25,634 nucleotides of DNA from Christensenella sp. UBA3857 (GTDB taxonomy: Bacteria > Bacillota > Clostridia > Christensenellales > CAG-138), in NCBI GenBank assembly GCA_002392505.1, contig DGHD01000029.1, positions 58,580 to 84,213 on the forward strand. The letters run 5' to 3'. Within the stretch, counting starts at the first letter, position 1; every line of letters begins with the position of its first letter. Shown here one piece after another: positions 16,098 to 23,703 of this stretch. The notes under the pieces are model-generated. The model was not told the DNA's origin, made no database searches, and was given only the letters and a program-made list of their open reading frames with translations. Both the position numbers and the translations under genes were made by a program.

Positions 16098-16748
16098 ATG
16101 AACACAAAAACGGAAAACGCGATAGAGCTGCACGGCCTCGTCAAAAGGTTCGGGCAGGATACGGTATTAAAAGGGATCGACCGCGATTTCGAGCGCGGGA
16201 AGATACATGGCGTAGTCGGGAACAACGGCTCGGGCAAAACCGTGATGTTCAAATGCATCTGCGGTTTCCTTCAGCCGACGGAAGGATTCGTGCTCGTCGA
16301 CGGCAAGCGCATAGGCCGCGACGCGGATTTCCCCGAAGATCTCGGCCTTATCATCGAAACGCCGGGGTTCCTGCCCCATCTTTCAGGTATAAGGAACCTT
16401 GAGATACTGGCGTCGCTCAAAAGAAAGATCACGCTGCGACAGGCAGCCGACGCCATGCGCCGGGTCGGACTCGACCCGTTAAGCTCCAAGCCCGTGGGCA
16501 AATACTCGCTCGGCATGCGCCAACGCCTCGGCATAGCGCAGGCGATAATGGAGGAGCCTTCCCTTCTAATACTCGACGAGCCGATGAACGGCCTCGATAA
16601 AAACGGCGTCGCCGAGATGCGCGAGCTGTTCAGGTCGCTTGCGGGCGGCGGCAGGACGATACTGCTTGCATCGCACAACGCCGCCGATATAGAAACGCTC
16701 TGCGACACCGTCTGCGAGATGGACGCGGGGGTCATGACATTACTTTGA
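16098..16748 (+). CDS. ABC transporter ATP-binding protein, BcrA-like
   Basis: The 216-residue nucleotide-binding subunit is complete for catalysis: Walker A GNNGSGKT (41-48), ABC signature YSLGMRQRLG (136-145), Walker B LLILDEP (156-162) and the switch His193 in ASHN. The Q-loop position has Glu87 in LIIETPGF, as in BcrA and lantibiotic-immunity ATPases. The chain is shorter than most because it ends soon after the D-loop/H-loop region, with no C-terminal extension. AAGGAG (16087-16092) overlaps the permease stop and is 5 bases before the ATG. It should energise the permease encoded immediately upstream. Confidence 0.92.
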   Translation: MNTKTENAIELHGLVKRFGQDTVLKGIDRDFERGKIHGVVGNNGSGKTVMFKCICGFLQPTEGFVLVDGKRIGRDADFPEDLGLIIETPGFLPHLSGIRNLEILASLKRKITLRQAADAMRRVGLDPLSSKPVGKYSLGMRQRLGIAQAIMEEPSLLILDEPMNGLDKNGVAEMRELFRSLAGGGRTILLASHNAADIETLCDTVCEMDAGVMTLL

Positions 16749-16758
16749 GGAAGATATA

Positions 16759-17682
16759 ATGAAAAGGTTATTAACATTACTTGTCGCGCTGTTGGTGTTC
16801 GCTCTGCCGATCTCGGGTCTTGCCTCGGGAGAGGAGGCAAAGCGCCCTCGGCTCATTATCGAGAGCGGCACGGTCGCTCCCGAAGCCGTTTCGGGCGGTG
16901 AGGAGATCGAGCTTACCGTCGTCATCAAGAACATAGGTAAGGCCGACGCTCATTATCTGACTGTGAAGGCTTATTGCGAAAGCGAGTTTTTCACCCTCGC
17001 GTCGGACCTGAACGGGGAGTTTGTGCAGAAGCTTTCATCGGGCAAGACCCGCGAATTCACATTCTCGTTCCGCGTGGATCCTCGCGCCGTCAGCGGCGAA
17101 TACCTCCTGCACTTCGAAGCCGTTTACGAGGATGGGAGCGGTATGGAATATGCCTGCGAGGCGGTCTTCCGCGCGGCGATCGTTCAGCCGGTCGAGATCA
17201 GCATGGATCCCGTGGAGCTGCCCGCGTTCGTGCAGAGCGGGAGCTCATTTACTCAGCTCATCAGCGTCTATAACCCATCGTGCGCGGCGGCGTATAACGT
17301 CCATGCCGCCATCAACGTTGATGGTCTGGTATGCGCTTCCGTCTTCTTTCCGGAGCTCGCTCCGGGGGAGCAGGCGGTAAAGGAGCTAAACGTGTTCGTT
17401 ATTACGCTTTCGGGCGGCTATGGGCCGACGGGAGGCGAGCTCGTCCTTACATATGAGGATGAAAGAGGTGAGATCAAGACGGTCACAACGCCCGTCAGCT
17501 GCACTATCACAGAGCCGGAAACGACCACCGACGAGGACGGGGAGCGAATCGCCCAGGAGCAGAAAAAGCAGCAAACGCTCTCCAAATGGTGGATCTCCGT
17601 TCTCGCCGCCGTTGCCGTCATCGCCATACTCTGCTCGATAATCGTCGTCGGTAAGCTGGCAAGACTGGCGAAGATGAAATAG
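16759..17682 (+). CDS. Exported, C-terminally membrane-anchored protein with CARDB-like domains
   Basis: The 307-residue protein has a signal peptide (MKRLLTLLVALLVFALPISG, cleavage near residue 23) and one C-terminal helix (about 278-299, SVLAAVAVIAILCSIIVVGKL) followed by a short basic tail. The bulk is therefore outside and the C-terminus inside. The exported part holds two beta-sandwich units of the CARDB/NEW3 kind: GEEIELTVVIKNIGKADAH near 46-66 and a second unit near 150-245. Such modules occur in proteins linked to ABC-2 exporters and in S-layer-like proteins. It starts 10 bases after the ATPase gene, with GAGGAAG (16747-16753) as ribosome binding site, and is the last gene of the ECF operon. 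A charged, Gln/Lys-rich stretch precedes the anchor. It may act as an extracytoplasmic partner of the transporter, which is inference from position. Confidence 0.72.
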   Translation: MKRLLTLLVALLVFALPISGLASGEEAKRPRLIIESGTVAPEAVSGGEEIELTVVIKNIGKADAHYLTVKAYCESEFFTLASDLNGEFVQKLSSGKTREFTFSFRVDPRAVSGEYLLHFEAVYEDGSGMEYACEAVFRAAIVQPVEISMDPVELPAFVQSGSSFTQLISVYNPSCAAAYNVHAAINVDGLVCASVFFPELAPGEQAVKELNVFVITLSGGYGPTGGELVLTYEDERGEIKTVTTPVSCTITEPETTTDEDGERIAQEQKKQQTLSKWWISVLAAVAVIAILCSIIVVGKLARLAKMK

Positions 17683-17735
17683 TGGCAATAGAACAGTTAA
17701 TCAGAGGAAGAATAATTATTGTTCGAAAAGAGTAA

Positions 17736-17990
17736 GACTCACAAGAGGAACGAAAAACTGATCTTCGGCTTTTCCTCAAAATCGTTAGAGAGCGAACGGA
17801 TATCCAGGAACTTACTCCCGAGCTTGAGAATACGCTAGTCCGCAGGATCGAGATACATGAACCGCAGATGATCGACGGGCAGCGAACTGTCGGAGTAGAT
17901 ATCTACTTCACCGGAATTGGAATGTTCTCAGTGCCCGATTTGGAAGAGCTGTCTGCTTTGATCGCCGAATTATCCAAGCATTCAGCATGA
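17736..17990 (+). pseudogene. C-terminal remnant of a large serine recombinase (TnpX/DUF4368 type)
   Basis: Codons 17736-17987 read as an uninterrupted 84-residue frame ending in TGA, with a TAA directly in front and no plausible start. It contains LRLFLKIVRERTDIQELTPE, then LENTLVRRIEIHEP, then RTVGVDIYFTGIGMF. These are the consecutive landmarks of the C-terminal segment of large serine recombinases from Clostridial transposons (F-V-x-Y-T-D-I-x-E-L-T-P, then I-x-V-H-E, then D-I-x-Y-x-F-I-G). The catalytic resolvase domain, zinc ribbon and most of the coiled coil are missing. This is best read as the scar of an excised or decayed mobile element. Confidence 0.78.
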
Positions 17991-18019
17991 AAAACGGTGC
18001 AGGCTTGAAAGCCTGCACC
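17991..18019 (-). terminator. Hairpin with T-run in minus direction
   Basis: A perfect 10-bp stem GGTGCAGGCT / AGCCTGCACC with loop TGAA lies at 17996-18019. Read on the minus strand it is followed by GTTTTT, which fits a terminator. On the plus strand no T-run follows. It may be a backup for the minus-strand operon or part of the decayed mobile element. The stretch 18020-18148 shows nothing recognisable. Confidence 0.6.
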
Positions 18020-18148
18020 AACTCAAAAAAGCATCCTTATTCGGAACGCACCGTGCGGCGCTTTTCAGTACCCCGGTGATTTGAATGAAATGACTCAGAG
18101 CCTATGGGAGAAGTGCGGCGCACTCTCTCTTCCCTCCAACCCTCCTCC

Positions 18149-18182
18149 AAAAACAACTCGACCGCCGAATCATCGGCGGTCG
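18149..18182 (-). terminator. Rho-independent terminator of the minus-strand ccdA-like operon
   Basis: A perfect 10-bp stem CGACCGCCGA (18159-18168) / TCGGCGGTCG (18173-18182) is followed, in minus orientation, by AGTTG and five T residues. It begins 15 bases past the stop of the zinc-ribbon gene. Confidence 0.85.
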
Positions 18183-18197
18183 ATCCGCTTATTTGCG

Positions 18198-19769
18198 TTA
18201 TCCTAACAGATCTATCTTCTTTCCGCCCTCTTCGAGCTTCTTCCAGTCGCCGGAAGAGAGGAGGATATAGAAGCCCTTTGCGTCCGAAATGATGTCATAG
18301 GTCGAAACGCCCTCGAATACGAAGGTCTTCTTGATGTTCCCGCCCTTGTTGAGATACACGCCGCCGTTGGTCCTGAACATGGCTTCCTTGCCGTTCGGCA
18401 GGATCTCAAACTCCTCGACGCCGTTTGCGATAAGCGTTTCAGCGCCCTTGTAAACGTGCTTGAGCGCGCCGGAACCGTCGAGATACCAGACCGTCTTGCC
18501 GTCCGCAGAGACCTTGAATTCGACGCATCCGGAAGCGATGCTGTCGGCAGATTCGGATTTGCGGTTCCTGGAGAAGAGGTTGCCGTCAGCGTTATAGAGC
18601 ACGGTATTGTATTTGTCGTTCGCAGCTGCCGTGCAGGGCTTTGCGTCAAGCATAACGGCGCCCGCCTTCTTGACGTATTTCACGAGCGCGCCGCCGTCGA
18701 AAATGACGCCGTTAAAGCTCCTGAACGGGCAGGTGACGACGTTATAGCTCCACATGAGATCGCCGCCCGCAAGTTCGCTCTCGGCGGTGCTGGACGAAAC
18801 GTTTGCCGAGACGGGCAGCACCGGAGCGACGACCGTGTTGGAATTATAAAGCTCAACGGGCTCCTTGCCCTTTACCGTGAGCATGGTAATAACGATGCCT
18901 TCGCCGGCTTCGGTGGAGAACACCACCTCGTCATGCGCGGAATTGACGTACAGCGTTTCGCCGATGTTGCTCCTGATAAACGCCGTCTTGCCCTTCTTCG
19001 ATACGGAATAGAGCGCGTTTTCGCTTATGGAGTATGCATAGATGAACTTTGCGCCGTTGGCTGCAGCGACAGGCGTCATGTTCTCGGCGATCGGCTTTAC
19101 GTTACCCTTATTGTAGAGGTACAGATTCGTATCGCCCGGCTTGTTGAAAATGACCGTTTCACCGTCGGGAGAGACTGCGAAACCGGGGCGCACTTTCTCA
19201 TTTGTGATGCTTATGGGAGCAATGCCCGCCTTCGAGCAGTCGGCTGACCACAGCATTCCGGAACGGTCAAGATAGACTATGTGCTTGCCGTCGGAAGAAA
19301 CGGTAAACGTCGTAACGTCCTTCGCAAGCATGGCGTTTTCGCCCTTGAAGCAGTTGTAGAGAGAGCCGTTCTCGCAAAGCATGCCCGCGCGCGAGCCGTC
19401 GAGCGAAGCCTCCGCAAGCGCGATCCGGGTAGTCTCGGGAACGATCGGTTCGCCGCCGTAGACGACGCCGGTGCCGTTTACCGTGTAGGCGTTTTTGCCG
19501 GGGAGGGTGATGTTGCCGGGGCGGGTGAGCACGAATATGGCTATCGCGAGAGCGAGCACCGCCATGATCACGGCAATGGCGATAATAAGACCCTTCTTGG
19601 AGCCGGTGTTGGTTCCCTCGGGGACCTTCTTGCCGTCGTGATCGAGTACCGTGATCCTGTCGGCGGGAACGTCTTCGCTGACGGAGGGGTCGGTCGGAAG
19701 TCCGATCCCGCAGCGCTTGCAAACGACTGCTCCGGGCTTGTTGTTTTTACCGCAGTAGGTGCATTTCAT
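18198..19769 (-). CDS. Zinc-ribbon, single-pass membrane protein with propeller-like extracellular repeats
   Basis: The 523-residue protein opens with a four-cysteine zinc ribbon (Cys3, Cys6, Cys17, Cys20). A Pro/Asp-rich linker and one transmembrane helix (about 60-82, GLIIAIAVIMAVLALAIAIFVL) follow. The remaining 440 residues, predicted to be outside, contain repeated units of the form FTVSSDGKHIVYLDRSGMLW, FAVSPDGETVIFN and FKVSADGKTVWYLDGSGAL. This pattern is like TolB/WD40-type beta-propeller blades. The start is taken at the ATG giving MKCTYCG, the usual beginning of such ribbons. An in-frame TTG at 19781 sits only two bases from AAAGGA and is less likely. It follows the thioredoxin-like gene by 48 bases on the same strand. 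Function is unknown. A sensor or scaffold role is only a guess. Confidence 0.72.
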   Translation of the reverse strand: MKCTYCGKNNKPGAVVCKRCGIGLPTDPSVSEDVPADRITVLDHDGKKVPEGTNTGSKKGLIIAIAVIMAVLALAIAIFVLTRPGNITLPGKNAYTVNGTGVVYGGEPIVPETTRIALAEASLDGSRAGMLCENGSLYNCFKGENAMLAKDVTTFTVSSDGKHIVYLDRSGMLWSADCSKAGIAPISITNEKVRPGFAVSPDGETVIFNKPGDTNLYLYNKGNVKPIAENMTPVAAANGAKFIYAYSISENALYSVSKKGKTAFIRSNIGETLYVNSAHDEVVFSTEAGEGIVITMLTVKGKEPVELYNSNTVVAPVLPVSANVSSSTAESELAGGDLMWSYNVVTCPFRSFNGVIFDGGALVKYVKKAGAVMLDAKPCTAAANDKYNTVLYNADGNLFSRNRKSESADSIASGCVEFKVSADGKTVWYLDGSGALKHVYKGAETLIANGVEEFEILPNGKEAMFRTNGGVYLNKGGNIKKTFVFEGVSTYDIISDAKGFYILLSSGDWKKLEEGGKKIDLLG

Positions 19770-19817
19770 TTGTGATACCAAAATCCTTTCCCGGCATAAA
19801 ATGCCGATCCTGTTCGT

Positions 19818-20183
19818 TTATTCGCCGTCCTGAGACTTCTCGCGGCTTTTTTCGGTCTCGCTCATGACCTCGAGAATAAGAGCCATGATCTGTTCCACCT
19901 TCAAAACCTTGCCGGCGGAAACGAGCCTTCCATCGATGATGAGGGAGGGGGTGCTCATGACGCCGAGCTTCGCTATGCCCGCGAAATCCGAAACGCACTC
20001 AAGCTCCTCCTCGGGAAGCCCGAGAAGCCTTACCGCCTCCTTCGTGTTCTCACGCATAGCTCTGCAGTGGGAGCAGCCCGTCGCGCAGATCTTGATCCTT
20101 GCGCCGCCGACCGCTTCAGGCAGGAGCGGACGCTCCTTTGCGCGGCGTTTCTGTTTCATTTCCATTATTTTTATGATCGCCAT
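19818..20183 (-). CDS. Small thioredoxin-fold redox protein (thioredoxin_3 / redox-active disulfide type)
   Basis: The 121-residue protein has a redox-active CSHC site (Cys37-Cys40, in ATGCSHCRAM). The cis-proline loop is at MSTPSLIIDGRLV (Pro79), and the helix MRENTKEAVRLLGL follows the active site. This matches the small glutaredoxin-like family found beside CcdA proteins. The N-terminal 27 residues are basic and precede the first strand (ARIKICATG), with no signal peptide, so it should be cytoplasmic. The last 15 residues are a charged tail. AAAGG lies 7 bases before the ATG. It starts 13 bases after the CcdA-like gene, and the two likely form an electron-passing pair across the membrane. 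Confidence 0.86.
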   Translation of the reverse strand: MAIIKIMEMKQKRRAKERPLLPEAVGGARIKICATGCSHCRAMRENTKEAVRLLGLPEEELECVSDFAGIAKLGVMSTPSLIIDGRLVSAGKVLKVEQIMALILEVMSETEKSREKSQDGE

Positions 20184-20196
20184 TTTTCAGCCTTTC

Positions 20197-20943
20197 TCAC
20201 GCGATAAGCTGCATAAGCGCCGCCGCGTGTTCATGCTCGTGCCCGAGGACGCCTTCGCTGAAAGCCTCCCAAAGGAGCCACAGGGCAACGAGGAGTATTG
20301 CGATACCGAGCAGAATCTTTATGATCCTGCCGATCTTTTCGTATTTGGGACTGTCCGAGATGCGCTGCACGAGCCCGGTCGACGTCCCCGCGACTACGGA
20401 GAGTATCGCGTGACCGAGCGAGAAGCACAGCAGCAGCACGAGCCCGAAGAGTATCTGACCGCGGTCGATGACGATGGCGAGCAGCGCAACGATGACCGGA
20501 GTCGCGCAGTGGGCGGCGAAGATACCCGCCGCAAGTCCCGCTGCGAACGCGCCCCAGCCGCCGTGAAGGCGCTTGCCGCTGAACACGGAGCCGGAGGGAA
20601 TGAGCTTAATAACACCCCACATTTGGAGCGCCATGAGTATCAGCAGCACGGCGAGGATGAGATGCATCCAGAGCTCCGCCTTTTCGAGCAGCAGACCCGC
20701 CGCGGACGCGATTATACCGAGCGTTATAAACGTAATAGAAGAGCCGAACGCAAACAAAAGCGAGAGAAAAAACGCTTTTTTGCCCTTTGCCTCGCCGCCG
20801 CCGACGCATCCGACAACGAGCGGTACGGTGGATAATGAGCAGGGCATGAGAGAGGTAAGTATCCCTCCGACAAAGGCGAGCAGCGGAGCAAGCCACATAT
20901 TGGAGCTCAGCGCTGCAGTCACTTTTTCAAGGACAGCTTCCAT
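20197..20943 (-). CDS. CcdA/DsbD-family transmembrane thiol-disulfide transporter
   Basis: The 248-residue protein has about six transmembrane helices and the paired cysteines of the CcdA/DsbD family. Cys35 is in LTSLMPCSLSTVP and Cys146 in AAHCATPVIVALL, each followed by proline within a few residues. Such proteins move reducing equivalents from the cytoplasm to extracytoplasmic thiols. The C-terminus ends with a His-rich tail (GHEHEH). The start at 20943 is supported by GGAGG (20949-20953) 5 bases upstream. The adjacent ATG at 20946 is too close to that site, and the longer open frame reaching 21024 overlaps the promoter. It is the first gene of a minus-strand operon with the thioredoxin-like and zinc-ribbon genes. 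Confidence 0.86.
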   Translation of the reverse strand: MEAVLEKVTAALSSNMWLAPLLAFVGGILTSLMPCSLSTVPLVVGCVGGGEAKGKKAFFLSLLFAFGSSITFITLGIIASAAGLLLEKAELWMHLILAVLLILMALQMWGVIKLIPSGSVFSGKRLHGGWGAFAAGLAAGIFAAHCATPVIVALLAIVIDRGQILFGLVLLLCFSLGHAILSVVAGTSTGLVQRISDSPKYEKIGRIIKILLGIAILLVALWLLWEAFSEGVLGHEHEHAAALMQLIA

Positions 20944-20976
20944 CATTGCCTCCGATCGCACAAAATCACATCTATC

Positions 20977-21005
20977 ATAATAATACATCACGGCGCGAAA
21001 TGCAA
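20977..21005 (-). promoter_or_regulatory. Promoter of the ccdA-like operon
   Basis: On the minus strand TTGCAT (21005-21000) and TATTAT (20982-20977) are 17 bases apart. It stands back to back with the plus-strand promoter at 21019. Confidence 0.62.
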
Positions 21006-21018
21006 CCGTTTTTTGGGT

Positions 21019-21046
21019 TTGCATTTCCCGGAGGCTGTGGTATAAT
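21019..21046 (+). promoter_or_regulatory. Promoter of the ProX-like gene
   Basis: TTGCAT (21019-21024) and a perfect TATAAT (21041-21046) are 16 bases apart, with an extended -10 TG one base before the box. It is divergent from the ccdA-like promoter. Confidence 0.72.
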
Positions 21047-21083
21047 CGTTTTCAGAAAGCGAACGAAAGGCGTTTTTCCGCAT

Positions 21084-21614
21084 ATGAACGGCACTTTTGA
21101 CCAACTGCACGAGAATGAGCTGCCGCCCCTGAAAAAGCTTGAAGAGGCGGGCGTCGGCTTTATCAGGATCACACATCCCGCGGCTGACACGATGGAGCTT
21201 TGCCGGGGGATAGGGGAGGAGTACGGCGCGAAGCACCCCAAAAACCTGTTCCTCGCAAACAAGCACGGGACGGAGTTTTTCCTTCTCTTAATGGACGCCG
21301 AAAAGCCCTACCGCACGAGCATAGTCAGCAAAAAGCTCGGCTCGACGAGATTGAGCTTCGGCGGCTCCGAACAGCTTCACGACGTGCTGGGGCTCAGGCA
21401 GGGCTCCGTTTCGGTGCTCGGCATGGTGAACGAGTGCGCGCTCAACGCATATCGCGAGGGCAAGCTTCACGTCGCGATCGACAGGGAGGTGCTCGAGAGG
21501 GAGCTTATACTCGTCCATCCCAACGACAACAGGGCGTCGCTTGTTATTAAAACGTCGGAGCTCATGCGCTTTCTTGAAGGAATGGGGATAGTTCCGGTCA
21601 TATTAGATATATAA
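21084..21614 (+). CDS. YbaK/ProX-type aminoacyl-tRNA deacylase
   Basis: The 176-residue protein matches the free-standing prolyl-tRNA editing (ProX/PrdX) family, which hydrolyses mischarged Ala- or Cys-tRNA(Pro) or related errors. Seen in order are the KNLFLANKHGTEFFLLLMDAEKP strands, the IVSKKLGSTRLSFGGSEQLHDVLGL segment with the conserved Lys pair, GSVSVLGMVNE, and the C-terminal VHPNDNRASLVIKTSELMRFLE. Length is normal. The ATG at 21084 is used because it follows the promoter at 21019-21046 and begins at the family's usual position. The longer frame to 20946 would include the promoter. The ribosome binding site AAAGG (21066-21070) is 13 bases away, rather far. Exact tRNA specificity within the family is not readable here. 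Confidence 0.86.
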   Translation: MNGTFDQLHENELPPLKKLEEAGVGFIRITHPAADTMELCRGIGEEYGAKHPKNLFLANKHGTEFFLLLMDAEKPYRTSIVSKKLGSTRLSFGGSEQLHDVLGLRQGSVSVLGMVNECALNAYREGKLHVAIDREVLERELILVHPNDNRASLVIKTSELMRFLEGMGIVPVILDI

Positions 21615-21619
21615 CGGGC

Positions 21620-21648
21620 TTGCATTTTTACTTAAAACGTTGTATAAT
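21620..21648 (+). promoter_or_regulatory. Promoter of the small membrane protein gene
   Basis: TTGCAT (21620-21625) and a perfect TATAAT (21643-21648) are 17 bases apart. It starts 6 bases after the ProX-like stop, and no terminator lies between the two genes. Confidence 0.75.
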
Positions 21649-21677
21649 ATAAAAAGTGTTTACAAGGGGGTCTATGC

Positions 21678-22106
21678 ATGGAGGAAACAAGGTGCAATTT
21701 CTTTACTTTCCTCAGCGGCAGCATGTACGCGGCGATCATCCATTTCGCCTGCGCCGCCGCTTTTTGGTGCAGCCCCGTATTCTTCATACTGCCGGTCGTC
21801 CTCTTCTTTATCGAGACCGACCCGCAGGGCAGGGTAGCCTGTATGCATACCGTGGTCATATCGCTGATCTATTCCGTTATAGCGGCGATCCCGATAGTGC
21901 TTTGGCTTATCCTCAAGGGCATCACCCATATGCACGGCATGCTCTTTATTATCGGATCGGTGCTGTTCATCGCCGTGATGCTCATCCTCGCATTCCTGCT
22001 CGTCGCCATTGAAGTCACCTGCGGTGTTAAAACGATGAGGGGCGAACGGGTGAGCGTGCCCGTCGTGACCGATATCGTTGCGGCGATAGCCAAAAAGATG
22101 TTCTGA
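21678..22106 (+). CDS. Small polytopic membrane protein, DUF4870-like
   Basis: The 142-residue protein has three to four hydrophobic segments (about 15-50, 57-80, 87-113). The segment ETDPQGRVACMHTVVISLIYSVIAAIPIVLW and the later GVKTMRGERVSVPVV resemble the DUF4870 pattern (charged loop, long helix, then a K-x-x-x-G-E-x-x-x-x-P motif near the end). No catalytic residues are evident and no function is assigned to such proteins. AAGGGGG (21664-21670) lies 7 bases before the ATG. Another ATG at 21674 opens a different frame without family features. The gene has its own promoter and terminator and so appears monocistronic. Confidence 0.68.
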   Translation: MEETRCNFFTFLSGSMYAAIIHFACAAAFWCSPVFFILPVVLFFIETDPQGRVACMHTVVISLIYSVIAAIPIVLWLILKGITHMHGMLFIIGSVLFIAVMLILAFLLVAIEVTCGVKTMRGERVSVPVVTDIVAAIAKKMF

Positions 22107-22121
22107 TAAGCGTATATGTCA

Positions 22122-22150
22122 AGTCGGGGGGTCATACCTCCCGGCTTTTT
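22122..22150 (+). terminator. Rho-independent terminator after the DUF4870-like gene
   Basis: A 10-bp stem with two G-U pairs, AGTCGGGGGG (22122-22131) / CCTCCCGGCT (22137-22146), is followed by TTTTTATATT. Confidence 0.85.
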
Positions 22151-22176
22151 ATATTGTGTGGAACGCCTTATTATGT

Positions 22177-22205
22177 TTGACTTTTAACACATGATATGGT
22201 ACAAT
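22177..22205 (+). promoter_or_regulatory. Promoter of the SGNH/MBOAT operon
   Basis: TTGACT (22177-22182) and TACAAT (22200-22205) are 17 bases apart, with an extended -10 TG. It lies about 55 bases before the first gene. Confidence 0.78.
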
Positions 22206-22258
22206 ATTATTTGGTCGACTTTCGGCCGAAAACATGAAAGGAGCTTGCTCGATACCGA

Positions 22259-23191
22259 ATGAAAAAAGCATTCTGCATAATCATTGCCGTTCTGCTTCTT
22301 GCCGGCTTTGCAGCCTGCAAAAAGCAAGACGAAGTTATAGATATCCCTTATCCTGCGGATGAGACCCCCGCCGCGCAGACGGATGAACCCGTTTCCACAG
22401 ATCCTGCCGTGACGGACGAACCTACGCAGGAGCCTACTCAGCAGCCGGAAGTCACTCCCGGTCCCACGCCCCTTCCGCCGCTTCCCGCAGGTCAGGTGCT
22501 CTGGCTCAACACCATGCCGCTCGACCTTTACGGCGTTTCCGAAGCGGACGCCGAGGCATGGTTCAAGGACGCCGTATTCGTCGGCGATTCCATAATGCTC
22601 GGCTGGAAGAACTACAACAACAAGCATCTTGAATCGAACGCATCCTTCTTCGGACCCACGCACTTCCTTTGCGAAGGCAGCTACGGCGCAGGTCACGCGC
22701 TCGAGCCCGTTTCCGCCAACAGCCTGCATCCCCTCTATCAGGGTCAGCAGAGGCTCCTGTGGGAGTCGATTCAGCTGATGGGCGCGAAAAAGGTGTTCAT
22801 CTGCTTCGGTCTGAACGACGTCGCCATCTACGGCGTCGAGGGCACGGCGAACAACTTCAAAACGCTTTGCGACAATATCAAGAATACCGTTCCCGATGCG
22901 AAGATCTACATCGTAAGCTCCATGTATCTGATGGACGATTCGCATCAGAAGAAGCTCACCAATGAGAATTTGAGGAGCCTTAACGGTCTTTTAAGGGAAA
23001 TGTGCGATGAGAGGGGCTACGGCTTCGTCGATATAGCGAGCCATCTTGTCGGTCCCGACGGGTACCTGAAGCGCGAATACTGCTCCGATCCCGATTCGAA
23101 CGCTCCCTGCCATCACACCTATGCCGCGTACGACATCTGGGCGCAGATACTCCGCTCCGTCGCCGCGCGCGATATCACCTACGGAAACTGA
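22259..23191 (+). CDS. SGNH/GDSL-type hydrolase lipoprotein
   Basis: The 310-residue protein has a lipoprotein signal with the lipidated Cys at position 20 (LLAGFAAC). A Thr/Pro/Glu-rich spacer (about 36-75) follows, then an SGNH esterase domain (about 100-305). The block I nucleophile is Ser111 in VFVGDSIML. An oxyanion Asn186 is in ICFGLNDV, and the C-terminal His pair is in PCHHTYAAYDIW (His285/286). Block II Gly is likely in EGSYGAGHA. Such proteins add or remove acetyl groups on extracellular polymers. It is placed outside the membrane and two genes upstream of an MBOAT acyltransferase, so the two probably share a substrate. AAAGGAG (22237-22243) is 15 bases before the ATG, a long spacing, but no other in-frame start fits. 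Confidence 0.85.
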   Translation: MKKAFCIIIAVLLLAGFAACKKQDEVIDIPYPADETPAAQTDEPVSTDPAVTDEPTQEPTQQPEVTPGPTPLPPLPAGQVLWLNTMPLDLYGVSEADAEAWFKDAVFVGDSIMLGWKNYNNKHLESNASFFGPTHFLCEGSYGAGHALEPVSANSLHPLYQGQQRLLWESIQLMGAKKVFICFGLNDVAIYGVEGTANNFKTLCDNIKNTVPDAKIYIVSSMYLMDDSHQKKLTNENLRSLNGLLREMCDERGYGFVDIASHLVGPDGYLKREYCSDPDSNAPCHHTYAAYDIWAQILRSVAARDITYGN

Positions 23192-23217
23192 TACCGTTCA
23201 TACGAAAGGAATAAAAA

Positions 23218-23703
23218 ATGAAGAAAATCGTATCTGTAATCACTCTTCTCGTTATCGCCTCCGCGCTCGTTATGAGCGCCGCCTGCGGTCCCAAGGACGT
23301 TCCCTCTGCCGAGATCCCCAGCGCGGGTCAGCTCTATAAGCTGGTCGCCGAGGCGGGCAAGCTCGAAGCCATGACCTCCGTCCCCGCGGGCGATTATCTT
23401 GACATCTACGGCATCGACGCCTCCAAGCTCGAGGAGAGCGCCTGGTATATGTCCGAAAATCCTTCCCTCAACGCGGACGAGGTAGCCATCTTCAAGCTTA
23501 GCGACGCTTCCTATAAGGATGCGCTCGTGCAGCTCCTCAACGACAGGATCGCCCGTCAGCTCCAGGTCGCCCAGACCTACAGCCCCGAAGAGGCGTCGAA
23601 GCTCGAAAAGGCGGAGGTCGTTTCCGCCGGCAATTACGTCTACTACTGCATCGGCGCCGAGAGCGACGCCATGATGAACGTTCTTAAGACCAACATCAAG
23701 TAA
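23218..23703 (+). CDS. DUF4358 lipoprotein
   Basis: The 161-residue protein has a lipoprotein signal (hydrophobic core VITLLVIASALVM, lipobox SAAC, Cys23). Its mature part follows the DUF4358 pattern: DYLDIYGIDASKLEESAWYMSENPSLNADEVAIFKL, then an amphipathic helix (DALVQLLNDRIARQLQVAQTYSPEEASKLEKA) and the strand GNYVYYCIG. DUF4358 proteins often sit next to MBOAT acyltransferases in Clostridia, as here. Function is not established. A helper of extracytoplasmic acyl transfer is the natural guess. AAAGGA (23205-23210) is 7 bases before the ATG. The TAA stop shares its last base with the next start (TAATG). Confidence 0.85.
   Translation: MKKIVSVITLLVIASALVMSAACGPKDVPSAEIPSAGQLYKLVAEAGKLEAMTSVPAGDYLDIYGIDASKLEESAWYMSENPSLNADEVAIFKLSDASYKDALVQLLNDRIARQLQVAQTYSPEEASKLEKAEVVSAGNYVYYCIGAESDAMMNVLKTNIK

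Noticed and set aside
17996..18019. Perfect inverted repeat considered as a transposon end or CRISPR-like repeat
   Set aside because: It occurs once, has no target duplication that I can see, and carries a T-run in the minus direction, so a terminator is the simpler reading.
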